A stretch of DNA of 11,219 nucleotides. Source: JAWXBM01 sp037968555. GTDB lineage: Bacteria > Pseudomonadota > Gammaproteobacteria > Xanthomonadales > SZUA-36. A model generated the notes under the pieces. That model was not told the origin of the DNA. It saw only the letters and a list, made by a program, of their open reading frames with translations, and did not search any database. The position numbers were made by a program, and so were the translations under genes. Of the stretch, positions 1 to 6,597 are shown piece by piece (the first letter of the stretch is position 1; each line of letters starts with the position of its first letter). The stretch lies in the NCBI GenBank assembly GCA_037968555.1, contig JBBKVS010000238.1, forward strand, positions 1 through 11,219, read 5' to 3'.

Positions 1-395
1 ACGATTTCAACTTCATCAGGAGAGTTAGTGATATCGCAGTTGTTTTCGTCGCCATCAGCAACAGCAGTCCAGGTGCAATCGTCATCATCGCCGTTGCCAG
101 CGTAATCAGCTGAGTAACCGTCGGTTACATCATTCTCTTCGATTGAGCAGTTCAGCGTCCCACTAGTGAATGAGGTGACCACAAACTCGACGCTATCACC
201 ATCGCCCAGAACTTTGTCCTGATCCAGGATGATACCGGTGTTACAGTCGATAGACACGGTAACTTCATCTACGTTGTTACCGTCTGCGAAGTTTTTGGTA
301 ACTTCAAATGTTGCCCGGGTTTTAACATGAGCCATGGCCTGACTCGGCTGCTTAAGAGCGCAGATTAATATGGTTGTAGCGCGTTTCATATTCAT
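1..395 (-). CDS. Partial paralogue of the acidic secreted IPTL-CTERM-type protein (C-terminus off the left edge)
   Basis: An open frame runs from the start at 395 (ATG-AAT-ATG, with a second in-frame ATG at 389) to base 1 without a stop. A GGAG lies 6 nt upstream of the first ATG. From MKRATT onward it aligns without gaps to the gene at 885-1685. Over the 109 mature residues visible I count 10 differences (about 91% identity), including all four cysteines of the first domain. The signal peptide differs strongly: where the paralogue has a clean hydrophobic core, this copy reads ILICALKQPSQAMA, with Lys and Gln inside the core, so export may be weak or altered. The AMA end could still serve as a cleavage site. 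Function is unknown. The family resemblance suggests a cell-surface or extracellular protein, but the C-terminal sorting signal cannot be checked here. It has its own promoter at 573-601. Confidence 0.8.
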   Translation of the reverse strand, partial: MNMKRATTILICALKQPSQAMAHVKTRATFEVTKNFADGNNVDEVTVSIDCNTGIILDQDKVLGDGDSVEFVVTSFTSGTLNCSIEENDVTDGYSADYAGNGDDDDCTWTAVADGDENNCDITNSPDEVEI

Positions 396-566
396 TACAT
401 TCTCCGTTTGCGGATCAAGGATATGCTCTTGCTAATTATGAGCTCTAACCTTTTCCCATCACTCCTAAATTAGTCTGAGGTGATTTTTTGAGCTCACTTT
501 ACAGACCGTTTTTTCGGACGTTCGTCAAAGCCAGCCATACAAGCTTGCAGGACTGACGGGTCCATG
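396..566 (-). promoter_or_regulatory. Long 5' leader of the partial paralogue, with conserved blocks and a 4-codon mini-ORF
   Basis: This untranslated leader matches the leader of the neighbouring paralogue (1692-1863) in separated blocks: GGACCCGTCAG, GACGAACGTCCG, GGTCTGTAAAG, TTTAGGAGTGATG and AAACGGAGAA. Between the blocks the two diverge. At 459-445 the mini-ORF ATG GGA AAA GGT TAG follows AGGAG at a very short 2-nt spacing. Block conservation suggests a functional RNA element, but I match it to no known riboswitch. Confidence 0.5.
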
Positions 567-572
567 CGGCGC

Positions 573-601
573 ATTATGGCTGACTTGTAAATTTGTGTCA
601 A
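573..601 (-). promoter_or_regulatory. Sigma70-type promoter of the partial paralogue
   Basis: On the minus strand TTGACA (601-596) is followed after exactly 17 nt by CATAAT (578-573). The -35 is a perfect consensus match and the -10 is 5 of 6. The sequence upstream of the -35 is AT-rich, like an UP element. The same arrangement, with 17-nt spacing and a nearly identical spacer, stands before the second paralogue. The predicted transcription start near 566 leaves a leader of about 170 nt. Confidence 0.8.
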
Positions 602-799
602 TTTATATGTGATAAATATTTTTGCGCTGATTTGACGTTTTTTTAACAAAACCTTTGCTGCCTGATACAGACATACCCTGGCCCATTGAAGGCCGGCCAC
701 CAGCAATCGGATCTACTTGCAACTTTTGCATTTTGCTGCCTGCAACAAGCTGCACCAGAATCTTTTTATGAAAGACCTGTTCTAACTGCTCCTCATGGT
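602..799. other. Intergenic stretch with no recognisable gene
   Basis: This is the middle of the 489-nt gap between the two paralogues (396-884). Once the promoter, leader and terminator are taken out, this AT-rich stretch is left. It has a GGCCGGCC palindrome near 690 but no hairpin with a U-tract, no convincing ribosome-binding site and no ORF with protein-like composition. Short open frames across it look like chance. Confidence 0.5.
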
Positions 800-853
800 A
801 AAAAAAAACACCAAAAAAATCCCCGCGGTGCCGGAAGCAACCGCGGGGATTTT
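800..853 (-). terminator. Strong rho-independent terminator after the IPTL-CTERM gene
   Basis: ATCCCCGCGGT (819-829) and ACCGCGGGGAT (840-850) form a perfect 11-bp GC-rich stem, extendable by three more A-T pairs, around a 10-nt loop. Read on the minus strand the stem is followed by a run of seven U, then GGUG, then a second run of U down to about 800. It lies 32 nt beyond the stop codon of the 885-1685 gene. It ends that transcript and separates it from the partial paralogue. Confidence 0.92.
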
Positions 854-884
854 CATATAACCAACTTCGTGGCTAAGTCTTCAA

Positions 885-1685
885 TCAGACAAAGCGACGG
901 AAGCCTACAAAACCAACACCCAGCATCAGCAGAGCCATGATCGCCATGCCGTACTGGCTCAGCGTTGGGATGCCTTCAAAGAACACGGTGTTCGTGATGG
1001 TGCAAGCACCGTCTTCGCCCGCTGACAAAGTGATGTTTTGGCAACCATTATCCACTTCGATGGCGCTGTCATACACGCTTTCGTTCACGTAGCAGTCGCT
1101 GCTCGGGAAAGCAGGCCGGAAGCTGAAGGTGTGCGTGTCTGAACCTGGGCCCTCGCCGCTGTCGGAACCGATCTGGTAATTATGGCCGACTGCCTGCTCG
1201 CCTTGGTCCAAGAAAACATTGTCGCAATACGCATACAAGTTGTATTCGAGATCGACGTTGTTGTTGCTGCCTTCGATATTCCAGTTCTTGGTTACAACGA
1301 TTTCAACTTCATCAGGAGAGTTAGTGATTTCGCAGTTGTTTTCGTCGCCATCAGCAACGGCAGTCCAGGTGCAATCGTCTGCATCGCCGTTGCCATTGTA
1401 ATCAGCTGAGTAACCGTCGGTTACATCATTCTCTTCGATTGAGCAGTTCAACGTGCCATCGGTGAATGAGGTTACGACAAATTCAACCGTATCACCGTCG
1501 GCCAGGACTTTGTCCTGATCCAGGATGACGCCGGTGTTACAGTCGATAGACACGGTCACTTCATCTACGTTGTTACCGTCTGCGAAAGTTTTGGTAACTT
1601 CAAAAGTAGCTCGGGTATCAACCTGAGCCAAGGCTATGCCTGGCAGCAGCATGGCTGCCAGAAAAGCTGTTGTTGCACGTTTCAT
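885..1685 (-). CDS. Secreted acidic two-domain protein with C-terminal IPTL-CTERM sorting signal
   Basis: The protein is 266 residues from ATG 1685. Residues 1-20 are a signal peptide (MKRATT, hydrophobic core, cleavage after ALA). Domain 1 (about 21-125) and domain 2 (about 126-234) share a pattern: a VTK strand near the start, four cysteines each (49, 81, 105, 118 and 154, 198, 215, 228), and an ending C-x-I-T-N. This suggests a duplicated beta-sandwich, perhaps prealbumin- or SpaA-like, with two disulfides per domain. The mature part is rich in Asp and Glu. Residues 239-266 start IPTLSQYG, then a membrane segment, then RR: this fits the IPTL-CTERM signal, which in other bacteria is recognised by exosortase H. 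No exosortase lies in this window. The protein is probably a processed envelope or extracellular protein; its role is unknown. Start: a GGAG lies 13 nt before ATG 1685 but 7 nt before an in-frame TTG at 1691, the position where the paralogue has ATG, so TTG 1691 (two residues longer) may be the real start. The longer frame back to GTG 1799 is leader sequence. Confidence 0.85.
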   Translation of the reverse strand: MKRATTAFLAAMLLPGIALAQVDTRATFEVTKTFADGNNVDEVTVSIDCNTGVILDQDKVLADGDTVEFVVTSFTDGTLNCSIEENDVTDGYSADYNGNGDADDCTWTAVADGDENNCEITNSPDEVEIVVTKNWNIEGSNNNVDLEYNLYAYCDNVFLDQGEQAVGHNYQIGSDSGEGPGSDTHTFSFRPAFPSSDCYVNESVYDSAIEVDNGCQNITLSAGEDGACTITNTVFFEGIPTLSQYGMAIMALLMLGVGFVGFRRFV

Positions 1686-1691
1686 ATTCAA

Positions 1692-1863
1692 TTTCTTTCT
1701 CCGTTTGAGAACCCGGATTCGCCTTACTGATCGGGCGGTTACCTCGAATTCATCACTCCTAAAGGTTTGCCTGATCGCAACTCTTAAAGCTCGCATCACA
1801 GACCACTAATACCGGACATTCGTCTTAAATTCCCATATGGGCGCGGGGGCTGACGAGTCCTTA
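1692..1863 (-). promoter_or_regulatory. Long 5' leader of the IPTL-CTERM gene
   Basis: This leader of about 172 nt lies between the predicted transcription start and the start codon. It shares blocks with the leader at 396-566: GGACTCGTCAG, GACGAATGTCCG, GGTCTGTGATG, TTTAGGAGTGATG and AAACGGAGAA. A four-codon mini-ORF, ATG AAT TCG AGG TAA (1753-1739), sits in the same place as in the other copy but encodes different residues. ANGGA-type sites near the 5' end and at the ribosome-binding site would suit a CsrA-like repressor; that is a guess. Confidence 0.5.
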
Positions 1864-1869
1864 ATGTGC

Positions 1870-1898
1870 ATTATCCTTAACTTGTAAATTTATGTCAA
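1870..1898 (-). promoter_or_regulatory. Sigma70-type promoter of the IPTL-CTERM gene
   Basis: TTGACA (1898-1893) and GATAAT (1875-1870) on the minus strand are separated by exactly 17 nt. The promoter begins 20 nt after the rmuC stop codon, so the gene is transcribed on its own even though it follows rmuC on the same strand. Confidence 0.82.
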
Positions 1899-1917
1899 TT
1901 TTATAAGTCATTTATTT

Positions 1918-3300
1918 TCACGGGGAATTTGGAGTCAGCGGGGGCGTTTTTGCTTCGGAGTCCATTTCATCCGAGAGAGTTTCGATTGATTCCGCAGCGT
2001 CATTCGATTGCTCGGCCAGTGCTGCTTCCAGTTGCTTGGTATTTCTGGCACCCAATTCCCGCAGCATCTCGGCTTGCCTCACCAGGTTTCCGGAACCACT
2101 TGATAGTTGACCAAAGGCTTCATCATAGCTCTGCTGCGCCTGGTTCAACCGGTCTCCAAGCTTTTGTAAATTATCAATAAACCCGCAAAATTTGTCATAC
2201 AGGAAGCCAGCCCTGCGAGCTATTTCATGGGCATTGCGATTTTGCCGGTGTACTGCCCAAACGGAAGCCACCGTGCGCATGGTTGCCAGAAAATTGGTGG
2301 GTGAAATCAAAGCGATACGGTGACTCAGGGCCAAGACCGGAAGTTCCGGGTCAGCTTGTAGCGCGGCAATCAAGGCCGATTCGATTGGGACAAACATCAG
2401 CACAAAGTCCAGCGCATCCAGGCCCGGCAGCTCGGCATAACGCTTTTCTCCGAGGGTTTTGATGTGCTGACGTATAGACTGGATATGTTCCTTCAGCGCG
2501 CTTTCACGCTGAGCATCCGTTTCAGCCGATTGGTATCGAACCCAGGCTGCCAGTGACACTTTGGAATCCAGCACGATGGACTTGGCTTCCGGCAAATGCA
2601 CGACCAGGTCAGGTTGTACCCGCTGCCCATTGTCGTCGGTAACGGAAAACTGCGTGGAATAATCCTGACCTTTCTGCAGACCTGCCACCTCCAGCAGGCG
2701 TTCGAGCTGCTGCTCTCCCCAGTTGCCCTGGGCTTTTACATTAGTGGTCAGTGCGCGAGTCAGATGGGTGGCGTCTTCGTGCAGTCGTTCATTCAATTGT
2801 TCCAGGTCTTTCAGTTTGGATTGCAGCACCTGATGCTGGGCAGTTTCCTGACGATGGGTTTCGGTGACGGTATTACGAAATTCCGTCAGCTTTTCGCTCA
2901 GGGGCGACAACAGGGTATCGAGCTGTTTGCGATTGAGGTCGGAGAATTTTTCTGAACGCTCCTCAAAAATCCTGCCAGCCAACCTTTCAAAATGTTCCGA
3001 AAGTCGCAACTCGGATTCTTCCAGCTGTTTTATTTGTCGCTGGAAACTAATCTCACGCTCATCACCCCGTGCCTGCAGTTTGGCATTCTGTTGAGCGGCT
3101 TCACTTAATTCGGAGCGCAATTCTTCCAGCTTTTGCTCCAGTCGGGTAATTTCGGGCTCATGACGACTGCGTTCAATCTGACTGGCCCGGCGCGAAAACA
3201 TCCAGGCGAGAATGACGGCCAGCAACAAACCGAGAAACAAACCAGCCCAAAAGCCTGCCTGTGGATTGCTGATCCCCTGTGAAATCAGCCAGTTATTCAT
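1918..3300 (-). CDS. rmuC: DNA recombination protein RmuC
   Basis: The 460-residue protein has one N-terminal membrane segment (about 16-35), ending in basic SRR. A long, charged coiled coil follows (about 40-185), then the RmuC domain (about 188-425) with the characteristic QGNWGEQQLERLLE. A PD-(D/E)XK-like core follows, with Asp231 in QPDLVVHLP and the pair D245-x-K247 in VLDSKVSL. Length and order match the family. RmuC limits recombination at inverted repeats and is thought to be a membrane-tethered nuclease; the catalytic role is inferred from the fold. The C-terminal 30 residues are acidic and low-complexity. The ATG at 3300 lies inside the end of mazG (8-nt overlap, ATGAATAA), so translation is probably coupled. 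Confidence 0.95.
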   Translation of the reverse strand: MNNWLISQGISNPQAGFWAGLFLGLLLAVILAWMFSRRASQIERSRHEPEITRLEQKLEELRSELSEAAQQNAKLQARGDEREISFQRQIKQLEESELRLSEHFERLAGRIFEERSEKFSDLNRKQLDTLLSPLSEKLTEFRNTVTETHRQETAQHQVLQSKLKDLEQLNERLHEDATHLTRALTTNVKAQGNWGEQQLERLLEVAGLQKGQDYSTQFSVTDDNGQRVQPDLVVHLPEAKSIVLDSKVSLAAWVRYQSAETDAQRESALKEHIQSIRQHIKTLGEKRYAELPGLDALDFVLMFVPIESALIAALQADPELPVLALSHRIALISPTNFLATMRTVASVWAVHRQNRNAHEIARRAGFLYDKFCGFIDNLQKLGDRLNQAQQSYDEAFGQLSSGSGNLVRQAEMLRELGARNTKQLEAALAEQSNDAAESIETLSDEMDSEAKTPPLTPNSP

Positions 3301-4138
3301 GGCTGCTGCTCGACTGCATATTTTCCTGTCCTTTTTCTACCCGTTTTACTTCTTGCCAAATGGCTTCCAGGGCACTGATATCCATGCTTTGCATGGCCGT
3401 TTTACCGCCTGCGATTTGTTCGACAGCGCGGAAACGGCGTTCGAATTTCATATTGGCCGAACGCAAGGTTTGAGCTGGATCTATATTCAGCTTGCGTGCC
3501 ACATTGGCCAGGGTAAAAAACAAATCACCCAATTCTTCCTGTATATCTGCTTGTTCCTGCTGCAGCAGTGCAGCTTCCAGCTCAGCCGTCTCTTCGTGCA
3601 GTTTGGTCATGACCTGCTCGGCTGAATTCCAGTCAAAGCCGGCTGAAGCAGCCCGTTTTTGCAACTTGCATGCTCGTTGCAATTCCGCCATACCGCGCGG
3701 GATATCATCCAGCAGACTGCCTTTGCCTGCGCCCCTCTTTTTGGTTTTTCCGGCACGTTCCGCTTGCTTGATGCTTTCCCAGGTTTGCCGCACAGAATCA
3801 ACATCCACGGCCTGGCTGGATTCAGCCGCCTGGCCAAACACATGCGGATGACGTCTGATCATTTTTTCACAGATCGCCTGAACTACGTCGTTGAAACCGA
3901 AAGCCAGTTGCTCCTGAGCAATCTGTGAATGGAATACCACTTGCAGCAGCAAATCTCCCAACTCACCTTTTAACTCTGGCAGATCACCGCGTTGAATAGC
4001 ATCCGCAACTTCATAAGCCTCTTCGATGGTATAAACCGCGATGCTGGCAAAATCCTGCTGCACATCCCAGGGACAGCCATGCTGCGGGTCTCGCAGCTGC
4101 CGCATGATGCCCAGTAGTTGCTCTATGTTGTTATTCAT
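3293..4138 (-). CDS. mazG: Nucleoside triphosphate pyrophosphohydrolase MazG
   Basis: The 281-residue protein is a two-domain MazG of usual length (E. coli MazG is slightly shorter). It hydrolyses (d)NTPs to monophosphate and pyrophosphate, acting as a house-cleaning enzyme and lowering (p)ppGpp under starvation. The N-terminal domain has GCPWD (21-25) and the metal-binding EEAYE (39-43) with E59-L-G-D62. The C-terminal domain repeats the pattern with EETAE (182-186) and E202-L-G-D205, followed by the typical KFERRF (231-236). The start at ATG 4138 has AAGG at 6 nt spacing; an overlapping ATG at 4142 gives only a three-codon frame. It follows the kinase gene by 59 nt without a terminator, and rmuC follows with overlap. 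Confidence 0.95.
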   Translation of the reverse strand: MNNNIEQLLGIMRQLRDPQHGCPWDVQQDFASIAVYTIEEAYEVADAIQRGDLPELKGELGDLLLQVVFHSQIAQEQLAFGFNDVVQAICEKMIRRHPHVFGQAAESSQAVDVDSVRQTWESIKQAERAGKTKKRGAGKGSLLDDIPRGMAELQRACKLQKRAASAGFDWNSAEQVMTKLHEETAELEAALLQQEQADIQEELGDLFFTLANVARKLNIDPAQTLRSANMKFERRFRAVEQIAGGKTAMQSMDISALEAIWQEVKRVEKGQENMQSSSSHE

Positions 4139-4197
4139 TCATTGCCTTGATTAAGGAAGGCGCTGATCGATTCAGAGTTTTCTTGACAGATCAACCT

Positions 4198-5589
4198 TCA
4201 CGAAGCGGGAATAAACAGGACTATACGTGCTCCACCCAGATCACTACGATCAATGTCCATATTGCCACCATAGGCGCTAATCAGTTCCTGGACAATTGCC
4301 AGGCCCAGACCGTGGCCTTCCACCCGCTCGTCACCCCGCACACCCCGCTGCAACAACAAGGGCCATTGCTCATCATCAATACCAGGCCCATCGTCTTCGA
4401 CCTGAATTTGCAGGCCTGGCTGGCGATCTTTTACGTTCAAGGGGGCTGCCGAAATTCTCACCTTGCTACTTCCGTACTTGAATGCGTTATCCAGCAGATT
4501 TCCCAGAATCTCCAGCAAATCACGCTGTTCACCGAAAAATGACAGTCCGGGTGCAATATTGGCATCGGTTTTTATCATTTTCTGCGAATAGACCTTTTCC
4601 AGGCTGCGCAGAACCCGGTCTACATTGCCAGCCACGTCGATGGCCTGGGCCATGGTGCTTCGTGTCGAGCTTGCGGCCCGCTGCAAGCGGGTGCCAACCA
4701 GGTGGTTCATATCATCTATTGCGCGACGCATGGCAGCAGCAGATTCCTGGCCTGAATCCTCTAATCCGGATTTCATAACCGCTAATGGAGTTTTCAGGCT
4801 GTGTGCCAATGAATCCAAGGCGTTGCGGTAGCGCAACTGGTTGGCTTTTTCGGTGGTCAGTAACTTGTTCAGATTGCGCACCAGTGGATCCAATTCGGAT
4901 GGATAGCCTCCGGCCAATGTTTCTGCGCCACCAGATTCAACAGCTGCGACATCGCTGGCTATGCGTTGCAAGGGGCGGTACGCCAGCCAAATCAGCAGAG
5001 ATTGTGCAAACAGCAGGATCAGACCGACGCCACCCAGAGCCCCCCACAGGCCAATCTTGAAAGCTGTGGTCTGGCGTACTATTTCTTCTGCAGCCACCAG
5101 CACGCTGACAGTCAAAGGCACAATCTGGCCATTTTCCAATTGCCACGACAGCCCCAGCTGGTAAACATAAGCTGTCAGTTCTTTGGTCGGAACCGTGAAG
5201 TTGATTTGTCCGGGACGTTGCAGCGCCAGGTTGGGTAATTGCGCACCCAAGGTGGATGGAGAACTCCAATACTGGTCTTCGCCTTGCAAAAGCCCGTAGA
5301 TCCTGGAGCCCGGTTGAGACAGGCGCGGGTCACCCAATTCTTCGCTGACCTGGATACTCCCCTGTGCATCTGGCTCGGAGGCCGCAAGTATCAGATAGGC
5401 CCAGGATTGCATGCGGTCCCGCAAAACTGCTTCGGCACTGCGCTGGTTGGCAGCAGCCAGGGCTATACCCACCAGACTCAGTGACATAATCAGAATCAGG
5501 CCAGCTGCCAAACCCATGCGCAGGCGAAATGAAAACGGGCGCGGTGCAGCATGCCGCTGTGAGTCAGTGGTTGCTTTATCTACATTCAC
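4198..5589 (-). CDS. phoQ: PhoQ-like sensor histidine kinase
   Basis: The 463-residue membrane kinase has a first transmembrane segment at about 24-47, a periplasmic sensor at about 48-178 and a second segment at about 180-203. A HAMP-like linker leads to the H-box LAHSLKTPLAVM, with the phospho-acceptor His263. The HSLKTPLAV form is typical of PhoQ. The ATPase domain has the N-box NLLDNAFKY (364-372), DDGPG (399-403) and GHGLGL (425-430). The sensor lacks the dense acidic cluster that enterobacterial PhoQ uses for Mg2+ sensing, so the signal may differ. The start is GTG at 5589, sharing GTGA with the stop of the regulator gene; no strong ribosome-binding site is visible, consistent with coupled translation. 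It presumably phosphorylates the product of the preceding gene. Confidence 0.88.
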   Translation of the reverse strand: MNVDKATTDSQRHAAPRPFSFRLRMGLAAGLILIMSLSLVGIALAAANQRSAEAVLRDRMQSWAYLILAASEPDAQGSIQVSEELGDPRLSQPGSRIYGLLQGEDQYWSSPSTLGAQLPNLALQRPGQINFTVPTKELTAYVYQLGLSWQLENGQIVPLTVSVLVAAEEIVRQTTAFKIGLWGALGGVGLILLFAQSLLIWLAYRPLQRIASDVAAVESGGAETLAGGYPSELDPLVRNLNKLLTTEKANQLRYRNALDSLAHSLKTPLAVMKSGLEDSGQESAAAMRRAIDDMNHLVGTRLQRAASSTRSTMAQAIDVAGNVDRVLRSLEKVYSQKMIKTDANIAPGLSFFGEQRDLLEILGNLLDNAFKYGSSKVRISAAPLNVKDRQPGLQIQVEDDGPGIDDEQWPLLLQRGVRGDERVEGHGLGLAIVQELISAYGGNMDIDRSDLGGARIVLFIPAS

Positions 5590-6290
5590 TCGCCGCTTGA
5601 GTCCTCGTCGGCTTGCGACTCTGACAAGCTCAGGCGATAACCACGGCCTCTTAATGTTTCAATGGGGTTCAAGCTTCCATCCGGGTCCAGCTTGCGCCTG
5701 AGTCGGCCGACAAACACTTCGATGACATTGCTGTCTCGCTCGGTATCTTCTTCGTACAGGTGCTCGGATAATTCGGTTTTGGTAACTACGGCAGACGGGT
5801 GCAGAAACAGGTATTGCAAAACTTTGTATTCGTAGCTGGTCAGGTCCAGTTCCTGCTCGTTCAGGAATACCCGCTGCGTGGTGAGATCCAGCACTACCGG
5901 GCCCATTTTGACTGCAGGCTGCGCGTGACCCGCAGAGCGGCGCAACAGGGCATTCAATCTAGCCAGCAATTCCGCCTGATGGAATGGCTTGGTGAGATAG
6001 TCATCAGCCCCGGCTTCCAGGCCCGTAACCTTGTCCTGCCAATCAGCGCGCGCAGTGAGAACCAGTACCGGAAACTTGCGACCTGATTCGCGCAATCGCT
6101 TGATCAGTTCCAGCCCGGACATTTGCGGTAAGCCCAGGTCGATGATGGCAACATCGATGGGAAATTCCATGGCCAGATAGAGTCCTTCCTGGCCATCAGC
6201 TGAACTATCTACAGCAAAACCCTGATCGCGTAACAATTTGCTCAGGCTATTCAGCAGATCCGGATCGTCTTCCACTATCAAGGCACGCAT
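5586..6290 (-). CDS. phoP: PhoP-like OmpR-family response regulator
   Basis: The protein is 234 residues from ATG 6290. The receiver domain (1-about 118) has the acidic pocket E7-D8-D9, phospho-acceptor Asp51 in IIDLGLP, the switch Thr in VLVLTARADWQDKV and Lys in DDYLTKPFH. The C-terminal winged helix (about 130-225) carries the DNA-recognition region DSNVIEVFVGRLRRKLD and the closing RGRGYRL. LTAR-x-WQDKV and TKPFH closely match enterobacterial PhoP. I chose ATG 6290 because it gives the standard N-terminus MRALIVEDD and has GGAG 10 nt upstream; a GTG at 6311 would add seven residues and overlap the PepSY gene. Only 4 nt separate it from the PepSY stop. It probably activates its own operon through the box at 6581-6597. 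Confidence 0.9.
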   Translation of the reverse strand: MRALIVEDDPDLLNSLSKLLRDQGFAVDSSADGQEGLYLAMEFPIDVAIIDLGLPQMSGLELIKRLRESGRKFPVLVLTARADWQDKVTGLEAGADDYLTKPFHQAELLARLNALLRRSAGHAQPAVKMGPVVLDLTTQRVFLNEQELDLTSYEYKVLQYLFLHPSAVVTKTELSEHLYEEDTERDSNVIEVFVGRLRRKLDPDGSLNPIETLRGRGYRLSLSESQADEDSSGE

Positions 6291-6294
6291 AGGT

Positions 6295-6522
6295 CTAGTT
6301 CTCCGGGTCACGAACCGTTATGCGCACGGTCTTGACTACTCCATCCTTGGTAATTAGTTTGACCACGTGAACCTTTTTATTACCTTTCTGTTCAGTATAA
6401 GCAGACAACACTTTTGCATTGTATTGACGCGCTGCCTGTCGAGCTGCTTCATCCAGTGACTGGGCATGGCCCGCCAAGGGAAACAACAAAACCATCAGTA
6501 ATACCAAAACGAATTTTTTCAT
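6295..6522 (-). CDS. Small exported PepSY-domain protein, first cistron of the phoP-phoQ operon
   Basis: The 75-residue protein has a clear signal peptide (MKKF, hydrophobic core, cleavage after GHA near residue 20), so it should act in the periplasm. The mature part is a single PepSY-like unit: a helix with AARQAARQYNAKVLSA, then strands with HVVKLITKDG and VKTVRITV. PepSY units occur in protease inhibitors and often beside OmpR-type two-component systems, where a role in sensing or tuning the kinase has been proposed; no specific function can be assigned. The start at ATG 6522 is chosen because it begins the signal peptide. An in-frame ATG at 6546 would add eight polar residues and has no usable ribosome-binding site. 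The site before 6522 (AGG at 3 nt) is weak too. Confidence 0.82.
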   Translation of the reverse strand: MKKFVLVLLMVLLFPLAGHAQSLDEAARQAARQYNAKVLSAYTEQKGNKKVHVVKLITKDGVVKTVRITVRDPEN

Positions 6523-6563
6523 TGACCTGTTGCCACAAGCGGGCATTTCCCTTGAATGCCGTT

Positions 6564-6597
6564 ATTGTATGCCAAGTGGATGAATTAGAACTGAACC
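6564..6597 (-). promoter_or_regulatory. Probable PhoP-box promoter of the PepSY-phoP-phoQ operon
   Basis: On the minus strand GGTTCA (6597-6592), 5 nt, then AATTCA (6586-6581) form a direct repeat with the hexamer-5-hexamer spacing of the PhoP box (consensus GGTTTA-N5-GGTTTA). A -10-like TACAAT (6569-6564) follows after 11 nt, and there is no good -35, which is the layout of PhoP-activated promoters. The predicted transcript starts about 35 nt before the PepSY ATG. The second half-site is a weak match, so this is a reasoned prediction. Confidence 0.5.

Larger units (their letters stand above)
1..602. repeat. Tandem duplication unit, copy A (truncated by the window edge)
   Basis: Bases 1-602 are homologous to 1297-1899. 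Within the coding part (1-389 against 1297-1685) the offset is a constant 1296 with no indel. At the promoters it is 1297, with small indels in the leader. The duplicated block covers promoter, leader, signal peptide and first domain, and continues past base 1. Confidence 0.85.
1297..1899. repeat. Tandem duplication unit, copy B
   Basis: This is the second member of the direct repeat described for bases 1-602, in the same orientation. Only the part matched by visible copy A is marked; the homology presumably continues left through the rest of the gene. Confidence 0.85.

Noticed and set aside
494..706. Minus-strand 70-codon frame in the gap between the paralogues
   Set aside because: It runs across the promoter and leader of the left paralogue, has no ribosome-binding site and no recognisable protein features.
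686..940. Plus-strand 84-codon frame
   Set aside because: It crosses the terminator hairpin and the 3' end of the IPTL-CTERM gene; composition is not protein-like.
1182..1409. Plus-strand frames opposite the IPTL-CTERM gene
   Set aside because: These are antisense shadows of a clearly coding minus-strand gene.
1750..1775. Possible cyclic-di-GMP (GEMM) riboswitch suggested by GGCAAACC in one leader
   Set aside because: The matching core is absent from the other leader, and the rest of the GEMM consensus is not present.
1686..1799. N-terminal extension of the IPTL-CTERM gene back to GTG 1799
   Set aside because: The extension lies in the leader, would bury the signal peptide 38 residues in, and is not conserved as protein in the paralogue.
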